64,000 bases of DNA from Mumia sp. zg.B17 (GTDB lineage Bacteria; Actinomycetota; Actinomycetes; Propionibacteriales; Nocardioidaceae): positions 186,001-250,000 of the forward strand of contig NZ_JAHWCI010000001.1 in assembly GCF_019550915.1 (NCBI RefSeq). Direction: 5' to 3'. The position numbers were made by a program, and so were the translations under genes. How positions within the stretch are numbered: the stretch's first letter is position 1; each line of letters begins with the position of its first letter. The notes beneath the pieces were generated by a model. That model was not told the origin of the DNA. It made no database searches and saw only the letters and a program-made list of their open reading frames with translations. Below, piece after piece: positions 1 to 13,900 of the stretch.

Positions 1-2973
<2,973 letters not shown>

Positions 2974-3030
2974 GGGGCTATCGTGCCGTGCTTGGGGGGT
3001 CGCGCATCGAGCGCGCGCCGGATTGCCCCC

Positions 3031-3036
3031 TACCAT
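3031..3036 (+). promoter_or_regulatory. -10 hexamer TACCAT, leaderless rmlA promoter
   Basis: TACCAT lies 6 nt before the rmlA ATG at 3043. The minus-strand GT61 gene starts at 2973, so this short divergent gap carries promoters for both directions. Confidence 0.6.
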
Positions 3037-3042
3037 GACGGC

Positions 3043-3906
3043 ATGCGAGGCATCATCTTGGCCGGCGGGACCGGATCCCGGCTGCACCCGATCACCTTGG
3101 GGACGAGCAAGCAGCTCGTCCCCGTCTACGACAAGCCGATGATTTACTACCCGTTGTCGACGCTAGTCCTCGCCGGCATCCGGGACATTCTCGTGATCAC
3201 CACACCCGAGGACGCGCCGCAGTTCCAGCGGCTGCTGGGGGACGGCTCCCGTTTCGGCATCTCGCTGTCCTACGTCCAGCAGCCCAGCCCCGACGGACTC
3301 GCTCAGGCCTTCCTCCTCGGCGAGGACCACCTGGACGGCGACGCGGCCGCGCTCATCCTGGGCGACAACATCTTCTACGGGCCTGGCATGGGTGGACAGC
3401 TCACGCGTTTCGACGCGCTCGAGGGCGCGGCGATCTTCGGGTACCAGGTCAGCGACCCGACCGCGTACGGCGTCGTCGAATTCGACGAGTCCGGCAAGGC
3501 GTTGTCGCTGGAGGAGAAGCCTGCCCACCCGCGGAGCAACTTCGCGGTTCCGGGGCTCTACTTCTACGACTCCGACGTGGTCGAGATAGCCAGATCCCTC
3601 AAGCCGTCGCCGCGTGGCGAGTTGGAGATCACTGACCTCAATCGGGTCTACCTTGACGCGGGGCGGCTCCAGGTGGAGATCCTGCCTCGCGGAACTGCCT
3701 GGCTCGATACCGGGACGTTCGACTCGTTGAACGATGCGTCCAACTTCGTGCGGACGATCGAGAGCCGTCAAGCCCTCAAGATCGGATGCCCGGAGGAGGT
3801 CGCCTGGCGTGCCGGGTTCCTCACCGATGACGAGCTGCGCGAGCGCGCCGAGTCGTTGGTCAAGAGCGGATACGGGGCGTATCTGCTCGGGCTCCTCGAC
3901 TTCTGA
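3043..3906 (+). CDS. rmlA: Glucose-1-phosphate thymidylyltransferase
   Basis: 287 aa. It makes dTDP-glucose from glucose-1-phosphate and dTTP, the entry step of dTDP-rhamnose synthesis. The N-terminus carries the nucleotidyltransferase signature [11 protein letters not shown], then [16 protein letters not shown]. Further motifs are [24 protein letters not shown] and [11 protein letters not shown], all typical of RmlA. The start follows from the Met just before RGIILAGG and from the leaderless promoter. It converges on manC, 23 bp apart. Confidence 0.96.
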   Translation: MRGIILAGGTGSRLHPITLGTSKQLVPVYDKPMIYYPLSTLVLAGIRDILVITTPEDAPQFQRLLGDGSRFGISLSYVQQPSPDGLAQAFLLGEDHLDGDAAALILGDNIFYGPGMGGQLTRFDALEGAAIFGYQVSDPTAYGVVEFDESGKALSLEEKPAHPRSNFAVPGLYFYDSDVVEIARSLKPSPRGELEITDLNRVYLDAGRLQVEILPRGTAWLDTGTFDSLNDASNFVRTIESRQALKIGCPEEVAWRAGFLTDDELRERAESLVKSGYGAYLLGLLDF

Positions 3907-3929
3907 GCACGGTCGCTCTCGGGAGGGGG

Positions 3930-5039
3930 TCAGAGCAGGTCGTCACGACCGGCGTCGCGCCAGTGCGCGACCAGCGACTTGACCTCCTGGGCGTGCGTCG
4001 TCGTCGTGACCAGGACGGCGTCGGGGGTGTCGACGACCACCACGTCCTCGACACCCAGCACCGACACCGTGCGCCGGTCCGTGACCACCAGTCCACTGCT
4101 GCGGACCGAGGCGACCAGGGCGGGGTCGCCGAGCGCCGCCGTCCGGCCCTCCGTGCCGGACAGCACCTCCGCCACGGCGGCAAAGTCGCCGACGTCGGTC
4201 CAGCCGAAGGTGCCGGGGACGATGGCGATGCCACCGACGGCCGCGACCGGTTCGGCGATCGCGTGATCGATCGCGATCTTGGTGAGCGTCGGCCAGACCT
4301 CGTCGAGGGTCGCCGCCCGGGCGGGCCCGTCCCACGCGTCGGCGATCACGTCCAGGCCCTCGCGCATCCGGGGCTGCTGGTGACTCAGGTGCTCCAGGAG
4401 GACGTCGGCGCGAGCGACGAACATCCCCGCGTTCCACCGGAACCGCCCGGAGGCGAGGTACTCGCGCGCGGAGTCGAGGTCCGGCTTCTCCACGAAGCGG
4501 GTCACTACGCTGCCGTCCGGTGCGCCCGGCACCCCCTCGAGGGCGGCACCGCTCTCGATGTAGCCGTAGGCCGTCGAGGGGGCGGTCGGGGCGATCCCGA
4601 TCGTGGTCACGTAGCCCGCGGCGGCCGCGGCGGCCGCCTGGCGGACGGCGTCGGCGAACTCCTCCGCACCTGCGACGAGGTGATCGGCAGCGAACGAGGC
4701 GACGATCGCGTCGGGGTCGCGTCGTGCGATCAGCGCGGTCATCAGACCGATCGCCGGCATCGAGTCGCGGGGTCCGGGCTCGGCGACCAGGTTGGCCTCC
4801 CCAAGCTCGGGCAGCTGGGCGGCCACCGCATCACGGTGTCGCACGCCGGTAACGACGTTCACACCGCCGGGACCGACGAGCGGGACCAAGCGGTCGTACG
4901 TCTGCTGGAGAAGCGAACGGCCGGTTCCGGTCAGGTCGAGCAGAAACTTCGGGTGAGAGGTGCGCGACACGGGCCAGAGCCGTGTTCCCGCGCCGCCCGC
5001 GGGGACGATCGCCTGCAACGACGGGACAGCGTCGGACAT
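3930..5039 (-). CDS. manC: Mannose-1-phosphate guanylyltransferase
   Basis: 369 aa, the short single-domain type without the C-terminal isomerase domain. It makes GDP-mannose from mannose-1-phosphate and GTP. It shows VPAGGAGTRLWPVSR (nucleotide-binding loop), HPKFLLDL, FVEKPDLDSAREYL, RWNAGMFV and FGWTDVGDF. AGAGGAG lies 5 nt before the ATG at 5039, and a minus-strand TACCCT (5077-5072) is a likely -10. In this window GDP-mannose is the substrate for gmd-fcl at 20.6-22.6 kb. No phosphomannomutase gene is present here. Confidence 0.93.
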   Translation of the reverse strand: MSDAVPSLQAIVPAGGAGTRLWPVSRTSHPKFLLDLTGTGRSLLQQTYDRLVPLVGPGGVNVVTGVRHRDAVAAQLPELGEANLVAEPGPRDSMPAIGLMTALIARRDPDAIVASFAADHLVAGAEEFADAVRQAAAAAAAGYVTTIGIAPTAPSTAYGYIESGAALEGVPGAPDGSVVTRFVEKPDLDSAREYLASGRFRWNAGMFVARADVLLEHLSHQQPRMREGLDVIADAWDGPARAATLDEVWPTLTKIAIDHAIAEPVAAVGGIAIVPGTFGWTDVGDFAAVAEVLSGTEGRTAALGDPALVASVRSSGLVVTDRRTVSVLGVEDVVVVDTPDAVLVTTTTHAQEVKSLVAHWRDAGRDDLL

Positions 5040-5146
5040 GGTGCTCCTCTGGGACGGACGGTGATCGGTCCAGGGTAGGGGGGTCAGGCCCTGAGCGTGC
5101 CTGGCCCGGTCTGGACGCGTTCCCCCGGCAGGTACATCGCTTTGCG

Positions 5147-5796
5147 ATGTCCCCGACCACCCCGAGCCCGCGCGCTCGCCCCACGGTCGAGGAGCACCCG
5201 CCCGCAGCAACCCAGATGCGGCGCCCGAGATCCAAGGGCTGCGCGCCGTCGCAGTCGGGCTGGTGGTGATCTTCCACCTGTGGCCGAACCGGTTGCCGGG
5301 CGGTTACCACGGGGTCGACGTCTTCTTCGTCATCTCGGGGTACCTGGTGCTCGCGGCGTCGCTGGTCGCGGTGCTGATCTGGGTGCCGCGGATGCTGTGG
5401 CAGCAGTTCGTCCGGGACGTGTGGAAGCCCGCGATCGACGCCAAGGTCCCGATCGTCGCCCTCCGCGACAATCCCGAAGGCGGCCGGACGCCGGAGTCCG
5501 ACCCGAACATCTGCCTGGTCAAGGTGGGTGCCGAGGGTGTCGACACATGTGCGCTGTCGCGGCAGGAGTCCGTCGACAGCCTCTTCGACCCGTACGAGGA
5601 GGCGGCGAAGAGGGCTGGCCGCAAGCGCGCCTTCCACCTGGACATGACGCGCTGGTACTGCGACGACGAGGTGTGCCCAACTGTGATCGGCGGCGCCAAC
5701 GTCTACCGCGACAGCAACCACGTCACGATCACCTACGCTCGCACCCTGGCCCCTTACTTCAGGCAGGCGCTGACCAGGGCCGGGCTGCTCGACTAG
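5147..5796 (+). pseudogene. Decayed acyltransferase-3/SGNH protein (frameshift plus large internal deletion)
   Basis: This is a shrunken relative of the intact gene at 5857. An ATG at 5147 starts a plausible N-terminus ([17 protein letters not shown]) in one frame. The homologous continuation [19 protein letters not shown] is in another frame, so a frameshift lies near 5200-5235. The frame runs through [13 protein letters not shown] and then jumps to a C-terminal SGNH segment ([29 protein letters not shown]). About nine membrane helices and the SGNH nucleophile region are missing. The last 50 residues match the neighbour's RDEVCEAAVGG...[10 protein letters not shown]. No ATG or GTG start lies in the acyltransferase frame before 5263. 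A short expressed remnant from GTG 5263 cannot be excluded. Confidence 0.8.
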
Positions 5797-5856
5797 TGTC
5801 AACCGCGGCCTACCCTGGCCCGAACGTCATATTTCGACTGAACGAGGTAGTGCAGC

Positions 5857-7983
5857 ATGGCTGTCGACAGTGCTCAGCGGGTCGCTGGCACGGCGAGTGA
5901 GCTGGTGCCGACGCGCGGCACTCGCGCGGACATCCAGGCCCTCCGCGCCGTCGCGGTGACTCTGGTCGTCGTCTACCACGTCTGGCCGTCGTCGTTGAGC
6001 GGCGGCTTTGTCGGAGTCGACGTCTTCTTCGTCATCTCCGGGTTCCTCATCACCTCTCACCTGCTCCGCAGACCCCCGCGCACCGGCCGGGACCTCGCGG
6101 TGTTCTGGTCGCGGCGGATCCGAAGGCTGCTGCCGGCCTCCTTGCTGGTACTGACATGCACGCTCGTCGCGTCCCGACTGGTGGCACCAGAGACGCAGTG
6201 GGAGAACACCGCACGACAGGCAGGTGCTGCCGCCCTGTACCTCGCCAACTGGTTGCTTGCCAGCGATTCCGTCGACTATCTCGCGGCCGAGAATGCGGCG
6301 ACGCCAGTGCAGCACTTCTGGTCACTATCCGTCGAGGAGCAGTTCTACGCCTTCTGGCCCGTGCTCCTCCTCCTCCTGACCGCGCTCGCCGTCCGTCTTC
6401 GCGCTCGCCAGCTGGCGCCGAAGGTGCTGCCCGTTGGCCTCGGTGGGGTCGTTCTGGTCTCGTTCGCGTGGTCCGTCTACGCGACGGCGACCGAACCTGC
6501 GTCGGCGTACTTCGTCACCCCGACGCGGGTCTGGGAGCTGGGCGTCGGCGCGTTGGTCGCGGTCGCCGTCGGGCGGGCACGCACCGGTCGTCTCATCCGC
6601 TCTGCGAGCCTGCGGGTGGTGATTGCCTTCGTCGGCTTGGCAATCGTCGTCGTCGTGGCGATGGTCTACACACGTGAGACGCCGTTCCCTGGCTGGTATG
6701 CCGCGGTGCCCGTCCTCGCGACCGCTTTGGTCATCGTCGCGGACGCGCCCGTGGGCAGCACCCTGGGTTCCGCCCTCGCCAACCGGCCCGTGCAGTGGCT
6801 GGGTGGTATCTCGTACTCGGTCTACTTGTGGCACTGGCCACTCGTGGTGCTGGTCCCGTACGCCACCGGGGCGCGCGAGCTGAATGCACTCACCGCCGTC
6901 ATCGTCGTTCTCACCACCCTGGTTCTTGCCGACCTGACCAAGCGGTATGTGGAGGATCGGTTTCGCGGTGACCGGAAGGGCACCTCGTTGAGGACGACGT
7001 ACCTCATGGCGGTAATCGGGATGGTGGCCGTCGTCGGGCTGGCTGCGGCACAGGTCGCCGAGGTCGATCGCCGCCAGTCGAGTTCGGAGGCTGCGCTCGC
7101 GCGCGCCATGGCCTCGGACCCGGCGTGCTTCGGCGCGGCGGCGCTCGACGATCCTGAACGATGCGGAAGGACAACCTCGACACCCGTCGTGCCGACCCCC
7201 GCGGCAGCGGCTGAGGACAAGTCAAACGCCTACGCGAAGGTGTCGGGCGGCAAGGACTGCTGGTCGTACCTCCCGGACTTCCCGGTCGTCACCTGCACCT
7301 TCGGCGAGCGTGACGCCGACGTCTCCGTCGCGCTTGTCGGCAACTCGCACGCCGGTCAATGGTTGCCCGCTCTCGAGGAGATCGCGGCGGCTCGGGGCTG
7401 GCGGATCACCACCTACTTGGCGTCGCGGTGCGCGTACGCTGACGTCAACCAACGATTCGACACAGAGTCCCAGTCGAGGCGCTGCCGCGAGTGGGGGAAG
7501 AAGGTCACCGATCGGCTCGCGGCCGGGTACGACCTCGTGGTGATGTCGAACCGCATGTCCGCCGGCCTCGCGAACACGGAGGACGACGACGCTCCAGCGG
7601 CATACCGTGAGGGCTACGCCGCGGTCCTGCGGCAGATCAGTCGCTCGGGCGCTCCCACGGTGGTCGTGCGTGATACGCCCGCACCTGGCCGGTCGATCCC
7701 AGACTGCCTCGCGGCATCCCCCGACGACTTCAGAGTGTGCGAGGGGAAGCGTTCCGACTGGTTGCCCGAGGAACCCGCGGTCGACGCAGCGAGCGAGATC
7801 GGCACGGCGTCTGTCGCCGACCTGACCGACCACATCTGTCGCGACGAGGTCTGCGAAGCGGCAGTCGGTGGAGTTCCGGTCTACTTCGACGGCTCACATC
7901 TCACAGCGACTTATGCACGGACGCTCGCGCCGTACCTCGATCCGGTGCTCGTCGCGGCCCTTGCGCAGGGTCGTGCGGACTAG
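5857..7983 (+). CDS. Acyltransferase-3 family O-acetylase with C-terminal SGNH domain (OafA-like)
   Basis: 708 aa. The N-terminal part (about residues 25-390) is a polytopic membrane domain opening with DIQALRAVAVTLVVVYHVWP, then [14 protein letters not shown] and SLSVEEQFYAFWP, typical of acyltransferase-3 proteins that move acetyl groups across the membrane. The C-terminal periplasmic-side SGNH domain (about 470-700) has LVGNSHAGQW, a Cys-rich middle and a closing [16 protein letters not shown]. The likely role is O-acetylation or acylation of a surface polysaccharide. It follows the decayed paralogue by 60 bp. The ATG at 5857 has only a weak upstream GAGG. Confidence 0.88.
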   Translation: MAVDSAQRVAGTASELVPTRGTRADIQALRAVAVTLVVVYHVWPSSLSGGFVGVDVFFVISGFLITSHLLRRPPRTGRDLAVFWSRRIRRLLPASLLVLTCTLVASRLVAPETQWENTARQAGAAALYLANWLLASDSVDYLAAENAATPVQHFWSLSVEEQFYAFWPVLLLLLTALAVRLRARQLAPKVLPVGLGGVVLVSFAWSVYATATEPASAYFVTPTRVWELGVGALVAVAVGRARTGRLIRSASLRVVIAFVGLAIVVVVAMVYTRETPFPGWYAAVPVLATALVIVADAPVGSTLGSALANRPVQWLGGISYSVYLWHWPLVVLVPYATGARELNALTAVIVVLTTLVLADLTKRYVEDRFRGDRKGTSLRTTYLMAVIGMVAVVGLAAAQVAEVDRRQSSSEAALARAMASDPACFGAAALDDPERCGRTTSTPVVPTPAAAAEDKSNAYAKVSGGKDCWSYLPDFPVVTCTFGERDADVSVALVGNSHAGQWLPALEEIAAARGWRITTYLASRCAYADVNQRFDTESQSRRCREWGKKVTDRLAAGYDLVVMSNRMSAGLANTEDDDAPAAYREGYAAVLRQISRSGAPTVVVRDTPAPGRSIPDCLAASPDDFRVCEGKRSDWLPEEPAVDAASEIGTASVADLTDHICRDEVCEAAVGGVPVYFDGSHLTATYARTLAPYLDPVLVAALAQGRAD

Positions 7984-8061
7984 GGTTTCGGTCACTCGCA
8001 TCCGGTGGGCCTGTTAATCTTCGGGGTTGCTTTGTCTACAGGAGAGGGCGGGGAGGGGCCA

Positions 8062-10425
8062 ATGTCGCCGAGGAGCTGCCTCGCCGCCGTCCTGTCATGG
8101 ACCACAGGGCGAGCGCGCCGGAGCGAACCAGGGGTGCCCGGCGGCGCCCGGGCCCGGACGTGCATCGCTTCGGTGACCTGGCTGACCCCCACCGTGCTCG
8201 AGGTTGCCGGTTGGGTGGTCCTCCCAGGTGTAGCGCCCACAACCGATCCGCGCGAACTGGCGATCTGGTTGACGGGCGCGGGCCGGACGAGGATCGAGCC
8301 GACGACCCTGCGACAGGTGCAGGACGCCAGGGTGGCGGAGATCGTCGACGACGTCGCGGCTGACCAGCGTGGGAGCGGGTTTGTTGCCCGGTTCGATCTC
8401 GGCAGGGTGGTGCAGAGTCAGTCGCGCCGAACGTGGCGGCTCGTGTATCGGGTCCGGCGAGGTGGGATCGACCGAACTGGGACGTTCGACGCCCGCGATC
8501 GTGGTTGCCTGTCTCGAGCGGTGGTCAGTGACGTGGTCGGCGGCCGCCGGATAAGGGCGATGTGGAACGACGGGCTCGTCGTCGCGGCGGTCAATGCCCC
8601 GGTGGTGCTCGTGGAGCTGCTCGACCAGGAGCCGCGTGGCGCGGTGCTGCTCCTCGAGACGCAGCGCCGCCTCATCGGTGCCAGCCTGGTTGAAGTCGAC
8701 GGGACCGCACGTCTGGATGCCGCCGTGGTCCCGGGCGATGCACGGACGGCTGTGGTGGTCCCGCGCGACCTTCCTGGCGGCGTGCGCTGGGACGTGCGAG
8801 TGACCACGGAAGGTGGCGACGAGCTCCGTGTGCAGTGGGCACGTCGCGACGGCGCCAGGATTTCCGGCGTCCCGGGTGGTATCTCCGTCGCGAGGGGAGC
8901 ACGCGGTTACGTGGAGCTCGTCCGAGAGCCGGTTCTGGAGGTGGCGAGATGGAGGCTCGAGGGCGACCGTCTGGTCATGGAGTGCTCCTACGCCGACCCG
9001 GTCGATGGCGTCGAGGTGTTCCTGCGCGGGCCACTCGCGACCGCGACCATCGAGCTGTCAGCAGGTGACGGCGACACCTGCGTTGCAGTCGTCGACCTGC
9101 GCCCCTCGCGATGGGGGAGACGGATGCTCCTCGCCCCAGGAAGGTACCTCGTCGTCGCGGAGCGCGAGGGACAGCCGGTCCCGGTGGCGGTTGGCCCGCA
9201 ATTCACCGGAGACCTCGCAGACCGCTGCACTGACGAGCTACGGGTCCGCGCTGAGCAGACGGCGAAGGGTCAGCTGCGCATTGTGCTCGCGGCGCCGCTC
9301 GCCGACGACGAACGTGGCGCCTACGCCCAGCGCCAGCTCCGGCGTGACTACCGTGCCAGGCAGGGGGTGGAGCAGATCGCGTACTTCGAATGCTATGGCG
9401 GGACGAGTGCGACGGACAGTGCTGCTGCCATCCACACTGAGCTGAGGGCGCGCAGATCGCCGCTGCGGTCGTACTTCGGGATTGCTCACCGTGGAGTGCC
9501 GGTGCCTCCCGACGCCACACCGGTGCTGCGTTACACGCGTGAATGGTGGGAGGTGGTGGCCCGCTCCCGCTTCCTCACCTTCAACGCCGGTCTGCCCGCC
9601 GGGCTTGAGAGACGTGACGGGCAGGAGGTCGTCCAGACCTGGCACGGCACTCCGCTGAAGCTGCTTGGCTATCACCGGCCCGCAACCGCGACACGGTCGG
9701 AGTTCCCCGAGCAGATCCGGGCGTACGTCTCACGCTGGGATCACCTGCTAGCTCCGAATCCGCACAGCGCCGCGATCTTCCCCGAGGCGTGGTTCTACGA
9801 AGGCCCGATCCACCAGCTCGGTTACCCGCGTAATGATGCTTTGTGGCAGGCGCCATCAGCGCGCGCGACGATGGTCAGGGACAGGCTCGGCATTGCGGCG
9901 GGCAGTCGCGTCGTTCTTTATGCGCCGACCTGGCGTGATGGATCGCGAACGATGCCTGACCTGCTCGACGTCGAGCGACTGGCCGTTGCTCTCGGGCCGA
10001 ATTACGTTGTTCTGGTCCGTGGGCATATGAACATCAGGCGGTGGAGTCGCCCCGCCGACGGGGGGCAGGTGCGTGATGTCACCGCCTATCCTGAGATCAA
10101 CGACCTGTTTCTGGCGGCGGACGTCCTCATCACCGACTACTCCTCAGTGATGTTCGACTACAGCCGCACCGGGAAGCCGATGGTCTTCTTCGTCCCGGAC
10201 TACGAGCACTATCGGGATGAGCGACGCGGGATGTACTTCGACCTCGCAGAGGTCTCGCCCGGTCCGCTCGTGCGCTCGTTCGACGATGTCGTCGCCGTGC
10301 TGAGGGACGTCGCGTCGGTGCATGCCTCTCACGAGCCGCGGTACGCGGCCTGGATCGAGCGGTTCAATCCGCTCGATGACGGTAACGCCGCGGCTCGCGT
10401 GGTCGATGCCATCTACGAGTACTGA
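8062..10425 (+). CDS. CDP-glycerol:poly(glycerophosphate) glycerophosphotransferase family protein
   Basis: 787 aa from the ATG at 8062, which is preceded by a GGGAGGGG Shine-Dalgarno. The open frame extends to a GTG at 8005 without one. The C-terminal half (about residues 440-787) is a TagF/TagB-type GT-B fold: QTWHGTPLKLLGYH, GYPRNDALW, VVLYAPTWRDGSR, LVRGHMNIRR, DVTAYPEINDLFLAADVLI, TDYSSVMFDY and KPMVFFVPDYE. These enzymes polymerise glycerol or ribitol phosphate in teichoic acids and related capsules. The N-terminal ~430 residues are beta-rich looking and unrecognised. Substrate assignment is by family only. Confidence 0.86.
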   Translation: MSPRSCLAAVLSWTTGRARRSEPGVPGGARARTCIASVTWLTPTVLEVAGWVVLPGVAPTTDPRELAIWLTGAGRTRIEPTTLRQVQDARVAEIVDDVAADQRGSGFVARFDLGRVVQSQSRRTWRLVYRVRRGGIDRTGTFDARDRGCLSRAVVSDVVGGRRIRAMWNDGLVVAAVNAPVVLVELLDQEPRGAVLLLETQRRLIGASLVEVDGTARLDAAVVPGDARTAVVVPRDLPGGVRWDVRVTTEGGDELRVQWARRDGARISGVPGGISVARGARGYVELVREPVLEVARWRLEGDRLVMECSYADPVDGVEVFLRGPLATATIELSAGDGDTCVAVVDLRPSRWGRRMLLAPGRYLVVAEREGQPVPVAVGPQFTGDLADRCTDELRVRAEQTAKGQLRIVLAAPLADDERGAYAQRQLRRDYRARQGVEQIAYFECYGGTSATDSAAAIHTELRARRSPLRSYFGIAHRGVPVPPDATPVLRYTREWWEVVARSRFLTFNAGLPAGLERRDGQEVVQTWHGTPLKLLGYHRPATATRSEFPEQIRAYVSRWDHLLAPNPHSAAIFPEAWFYEGPIHQLGYPRNDALWQAPSARATMVRDRLGIAAGSRVVLYAPTWRDGSRTMPDLLDVERLAVALGPNYVVLVRGHMNIRRWSRPADGGQVRDVTAYPEINDLFLAADVLITDYSSVMFDYSRTGKPMVFFVPDYEHYRDERRGMYFDLAEVSPGPLVRSFDDVVAVLRDVASVHASHEPRYAAWIERFNPLDDGNAAARVVDAIYEY

Positions 10426-10942
10426 CACGGGTTGGCTGGAGGAAGCGACCAGCCGAGCCGTGGGGGTGCCAGCGGTCCGCCACCCGTGTCGACCGTCAGC
10501 CGTCCATACGACGACGGCCGCGACCGGCGCCAGGATCGATCCGGGATCGTCCATCTCTCGGTCGATCCACCCTCGCTCGATCGCGCGCACGGGGGCACGA
10601 GGTGCATCAGGATCTCGACAGGATGGTAGCCGCAAGGTGGATTGCTCCGGCACGGAGGTGAACGGTGCAGGAGGGCGAGCGGCCCCCTGCTCGCGGGCGT
10701 ACCAGCCGGCAACGAAGAACGGGAGGAACACCAGGGTCCGGGAGGCCGCCGCCACGGCCTCCGTTCGTGTCCGAGTAACTGGCCGCTACGGCGACCCCAG
10801 TCGCTCGCCATAACGCCGCAGCCTCGCGAGGAGAGGGAGCACCAGCCGCTACCGGGTCAGTTCGAGCAGGGACCACAACAGACGGTGCGCCGTAACCACG
10901 TCGACGTCTCGGCGCGAAGCGCGATGGCGACGGACATCCTGC
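10426..10942. other. 517-bp gap without a credible gene; possible relic
   Basis: No frame on either strand looks like an intact gene with start, ribosome site and family motifs. One minus-strand stretch starting near 10755 reads RTLVFLPFFVAGWYARE, which resembles a membrane helix of a fucose-4-O-acetylase-like acyltransferase, then loses all sense. It could be the last trace of another decayed acyltransferase. The gap separates two converging genes and may also hold their transcription ends, but no strong hairpin was found. Confidence 0.35.
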
Positions 10943-13900
10943 TCAGGAACCGAAGAAGGCGGCGACGACTCGCTCGGAGGCATGCCCGTCGTGATGGGCG
11001 TTGTACGTCTTGTTGAACAATGCCATCGCCTCAGCGTACTGGCTCGTCACAGACGGGAGATCGGCCAGGAGATCGATGACCTCGTCCGTCGTGCGGGCCC
11101 ATGGCCCCGGTGCGCTCGCCGAGAACTCAAAGAGGGGCGGACGCAGATCGAAGTACTCCTCGAGGTCCGGCACGAAGAAAACCATCGGCTTGCCCGTGAC
11201 TGCCCAGTCGAAGCGCAGGGAGGAGTAGTCGAGCACGGCCACGTCTGCCGCGAGCGTCAGGTCGTTGATCTCTGGGTAGTCGGTGACGTCGATGACCTGC
11301 GCATGTCCCCGAACGCGATCGAGTTCACGGACGTTGTTGTTGTGGCCTCGCAGGAGCACCACCGTCCCCTCACCCAGGCGCTGGCAGAGTCGTTCGATGT
11401 CCAACTCGTCGAATCTCTTTGCTGCGAAGGTGCGCGTGGTGAGCTTGTCGCGGTATGTGGGTGCGTAGAGCACCACGGTCTTGTCCGCGGCGATCCCGAG
11501 CCGGCGACGGGTCTCCGTGCGGACCGCTTGTGCTCCCGGATTGACGAGCGCGTCGGTGCGCGGATAACCGACAGCGAGGATCTCGCCGTCGTAGGCGTAC
11601 TCGTCACGGTAGAAGTCGGCGCAGAATTCAGCTGGGACGAGGATAGCGTCCCACTCGGTGTTGCGGCGTTCACACTCTTCGGCGACCCGGCCCGGGGAGA
11701 AGAGCTTGCCGCGCCAGAAGGAGGCGCCCATCGACTTGAACGGGTAACCGTGGAAGGTCTGGAGGTAGCGCTGGTGGGGCTTCTTGCGGAAGAACGAGTC
11801 GAAGTCGATGTTGTTGCAGAGGTATCGCGACGAGCCGAGCTTGTCGTGCCAAGCTGCCGACCCGATGAGGAGTGGCACACCGCCCTCGGGAACGACCGTG
11901 GCGTAGTCGGCGACGCCCCAGTAGAGGGTCAGGTCTGGCCGGGATCGTCGAAGTTCGTCGTGCAGAGCACGCTGACTGTCGGTGGCGAACTCCCCCCGGT
12001 AGCACTGGAAGAAGACGCTGTTCTCGGGGGCGTGCGCCTCCGTTTGGTAGCGCTGCTGGAGCCGCGTCCGCGCCCATGCACCACGTTCATCGACCGACAG
12101 CGGCGCGAGGAGTGTCAGCCGCAGCTCACCCGACTTCTTGGTTGTCCATCGGGCATCTAGCCGGCTGCTGTGGTCCCGGCGTGGGAGCTCATGGCCGAGA
12201 CCGTCGGCGACCCGGGCGAGGATCGACTGGCCGTCGTCGAGGGTGAGTTCGACCGAGTAGGTTCCATGAACGAGCGGAAGGATCGGTCCACCGAATCGCG
12301 ACTCCGAAACCGGGAAGCGGATTATGACGTCGTCGCCCTCAGGGGTTGCGGCCATGCACGCCACCACGTGTCGTGGACTGGTGAGCGAGGCTGCAGCGAC
12401 GGAGCTCGCCGTGACGCCGTGTAGCTTCACCCGAAGCACGATCTCGTCCTCGAGCGCGGCCTGGTGCACCTCTGCGGCGGGCCCGGGCGCCTTGTCGACG
12501 AAGGGCTTCTCCGCGGGGTCTTCCACGACGATCCCGAATCCGTCTTCGGGGTGCCAGGAAGGGGTCACCACGGTTTCGGAACCCGGAAGCGGGTGCGGTC
12601 GGTGGGGCAGCGCTGCCGAGCTGCTGACGATGGCGCGGTGGAATCCGCCCTGGCGGCGGACCCCGGCGACCTCGACGTCCGCCTCAAGCGTCCAGCGGTC
12701 CGGGGGCAGAGCGTCGAGGTCGGCGGCGTCGACGGTCACCACGAAGCCAGCGGCGTCGTAGTTCTGGTAGCGGTGGGCGACCGCTTCCCGCAGCTCGGGA
12801 TGGAATGCGGGGCGAGGATCCAGCGTGAGGACCGTTCCGGTGCTCGAACCAACGAGGCGCAGGGAGAGCCGAGGGGTTGCGTGCTCCAGGTCGATTCCCT
12901 TGATCAGCGCCCAGCCGTCGACCTCCAGGGTCGTCGGCGTGCTCCAGCGGATCCGCAGGAGCGCGGTGAGGAGGTCGGTCTCGAGCGTTGAAAGCTCGAG
13001 CAGACTGTCTGGAAGCGCGGGATCGAGCCGGTCACAGATTTCGAGGTCGGCCAACACTCGTCCGTCGGTCACGCAGGTGGGCGGAACGTTCCCGTGGTTG
13101 CGGAAGTAGGTGTCCGTGAGGTCGACGGCACCCCAGTCACCCTTGGCGGCATGCCAGCCACGCAGCTTCTTGGAGAGGCTGACACAGCTCCACGCCGAGG
13201 GGGTGGCCATGGCGCAGTACCGGGCATAGGCCGCCGAGAGCGTACGGCGGTACTCGTCGTCGGCGTTGAGCGCGTGCCGCAGGAAGGGGGCGAAGTCGAG
13301 GTTCAGGACCCGGCCGACCCAGGCATCGAATACCTCCGGGCTAGCTTCGTCGACGAGGAGGGCGTGGGCCTCGTCCTTGACCGCGATCCGGTCGACGAGG
13401 TTCTGGAGCTGGTGCTTCTGCTGGCCCGTCGACGTGTTGTCCTCGCGGATGCGCCACCAGTACGTCACCCGCTTGAGGATGTCGAAACGGTCTGCGCGAA
13501 CGTAAGCTGCGACCATCGGGACGTGGTCCTCGTACGCGATACCGCCGCGGAATCCCCCCACCTTCTCGATCCAGAAGTCGCGGCGGATCATCCGGTTGCA
13601 GGCGATGACGTCTTGCAGCGCGTCCGGGAACTCTGCGAGCGTGACGCCGAAACGGTCCCTGGCGTGGATGCTCTCGTCCCACGGAGCAGGGGACTTGCGG
13701 CCGTTCTGCACGCGCTGGACCGAGCCGACGGAGAAATCGGAGCCCGATCTGCGAAGGGAGTCGACCATATACCCGTAGGCCCCGCGCGGGATCGTGTCGT
13801 CGGCGTCGAGGAACGTGATGAACTCGCCACGGGATGCCTCGACGCCGAGGTTGCGGGCTGCGCCCTGTCCCGCGTTCTCCTGTCGAAAGGCCCGGATTCG

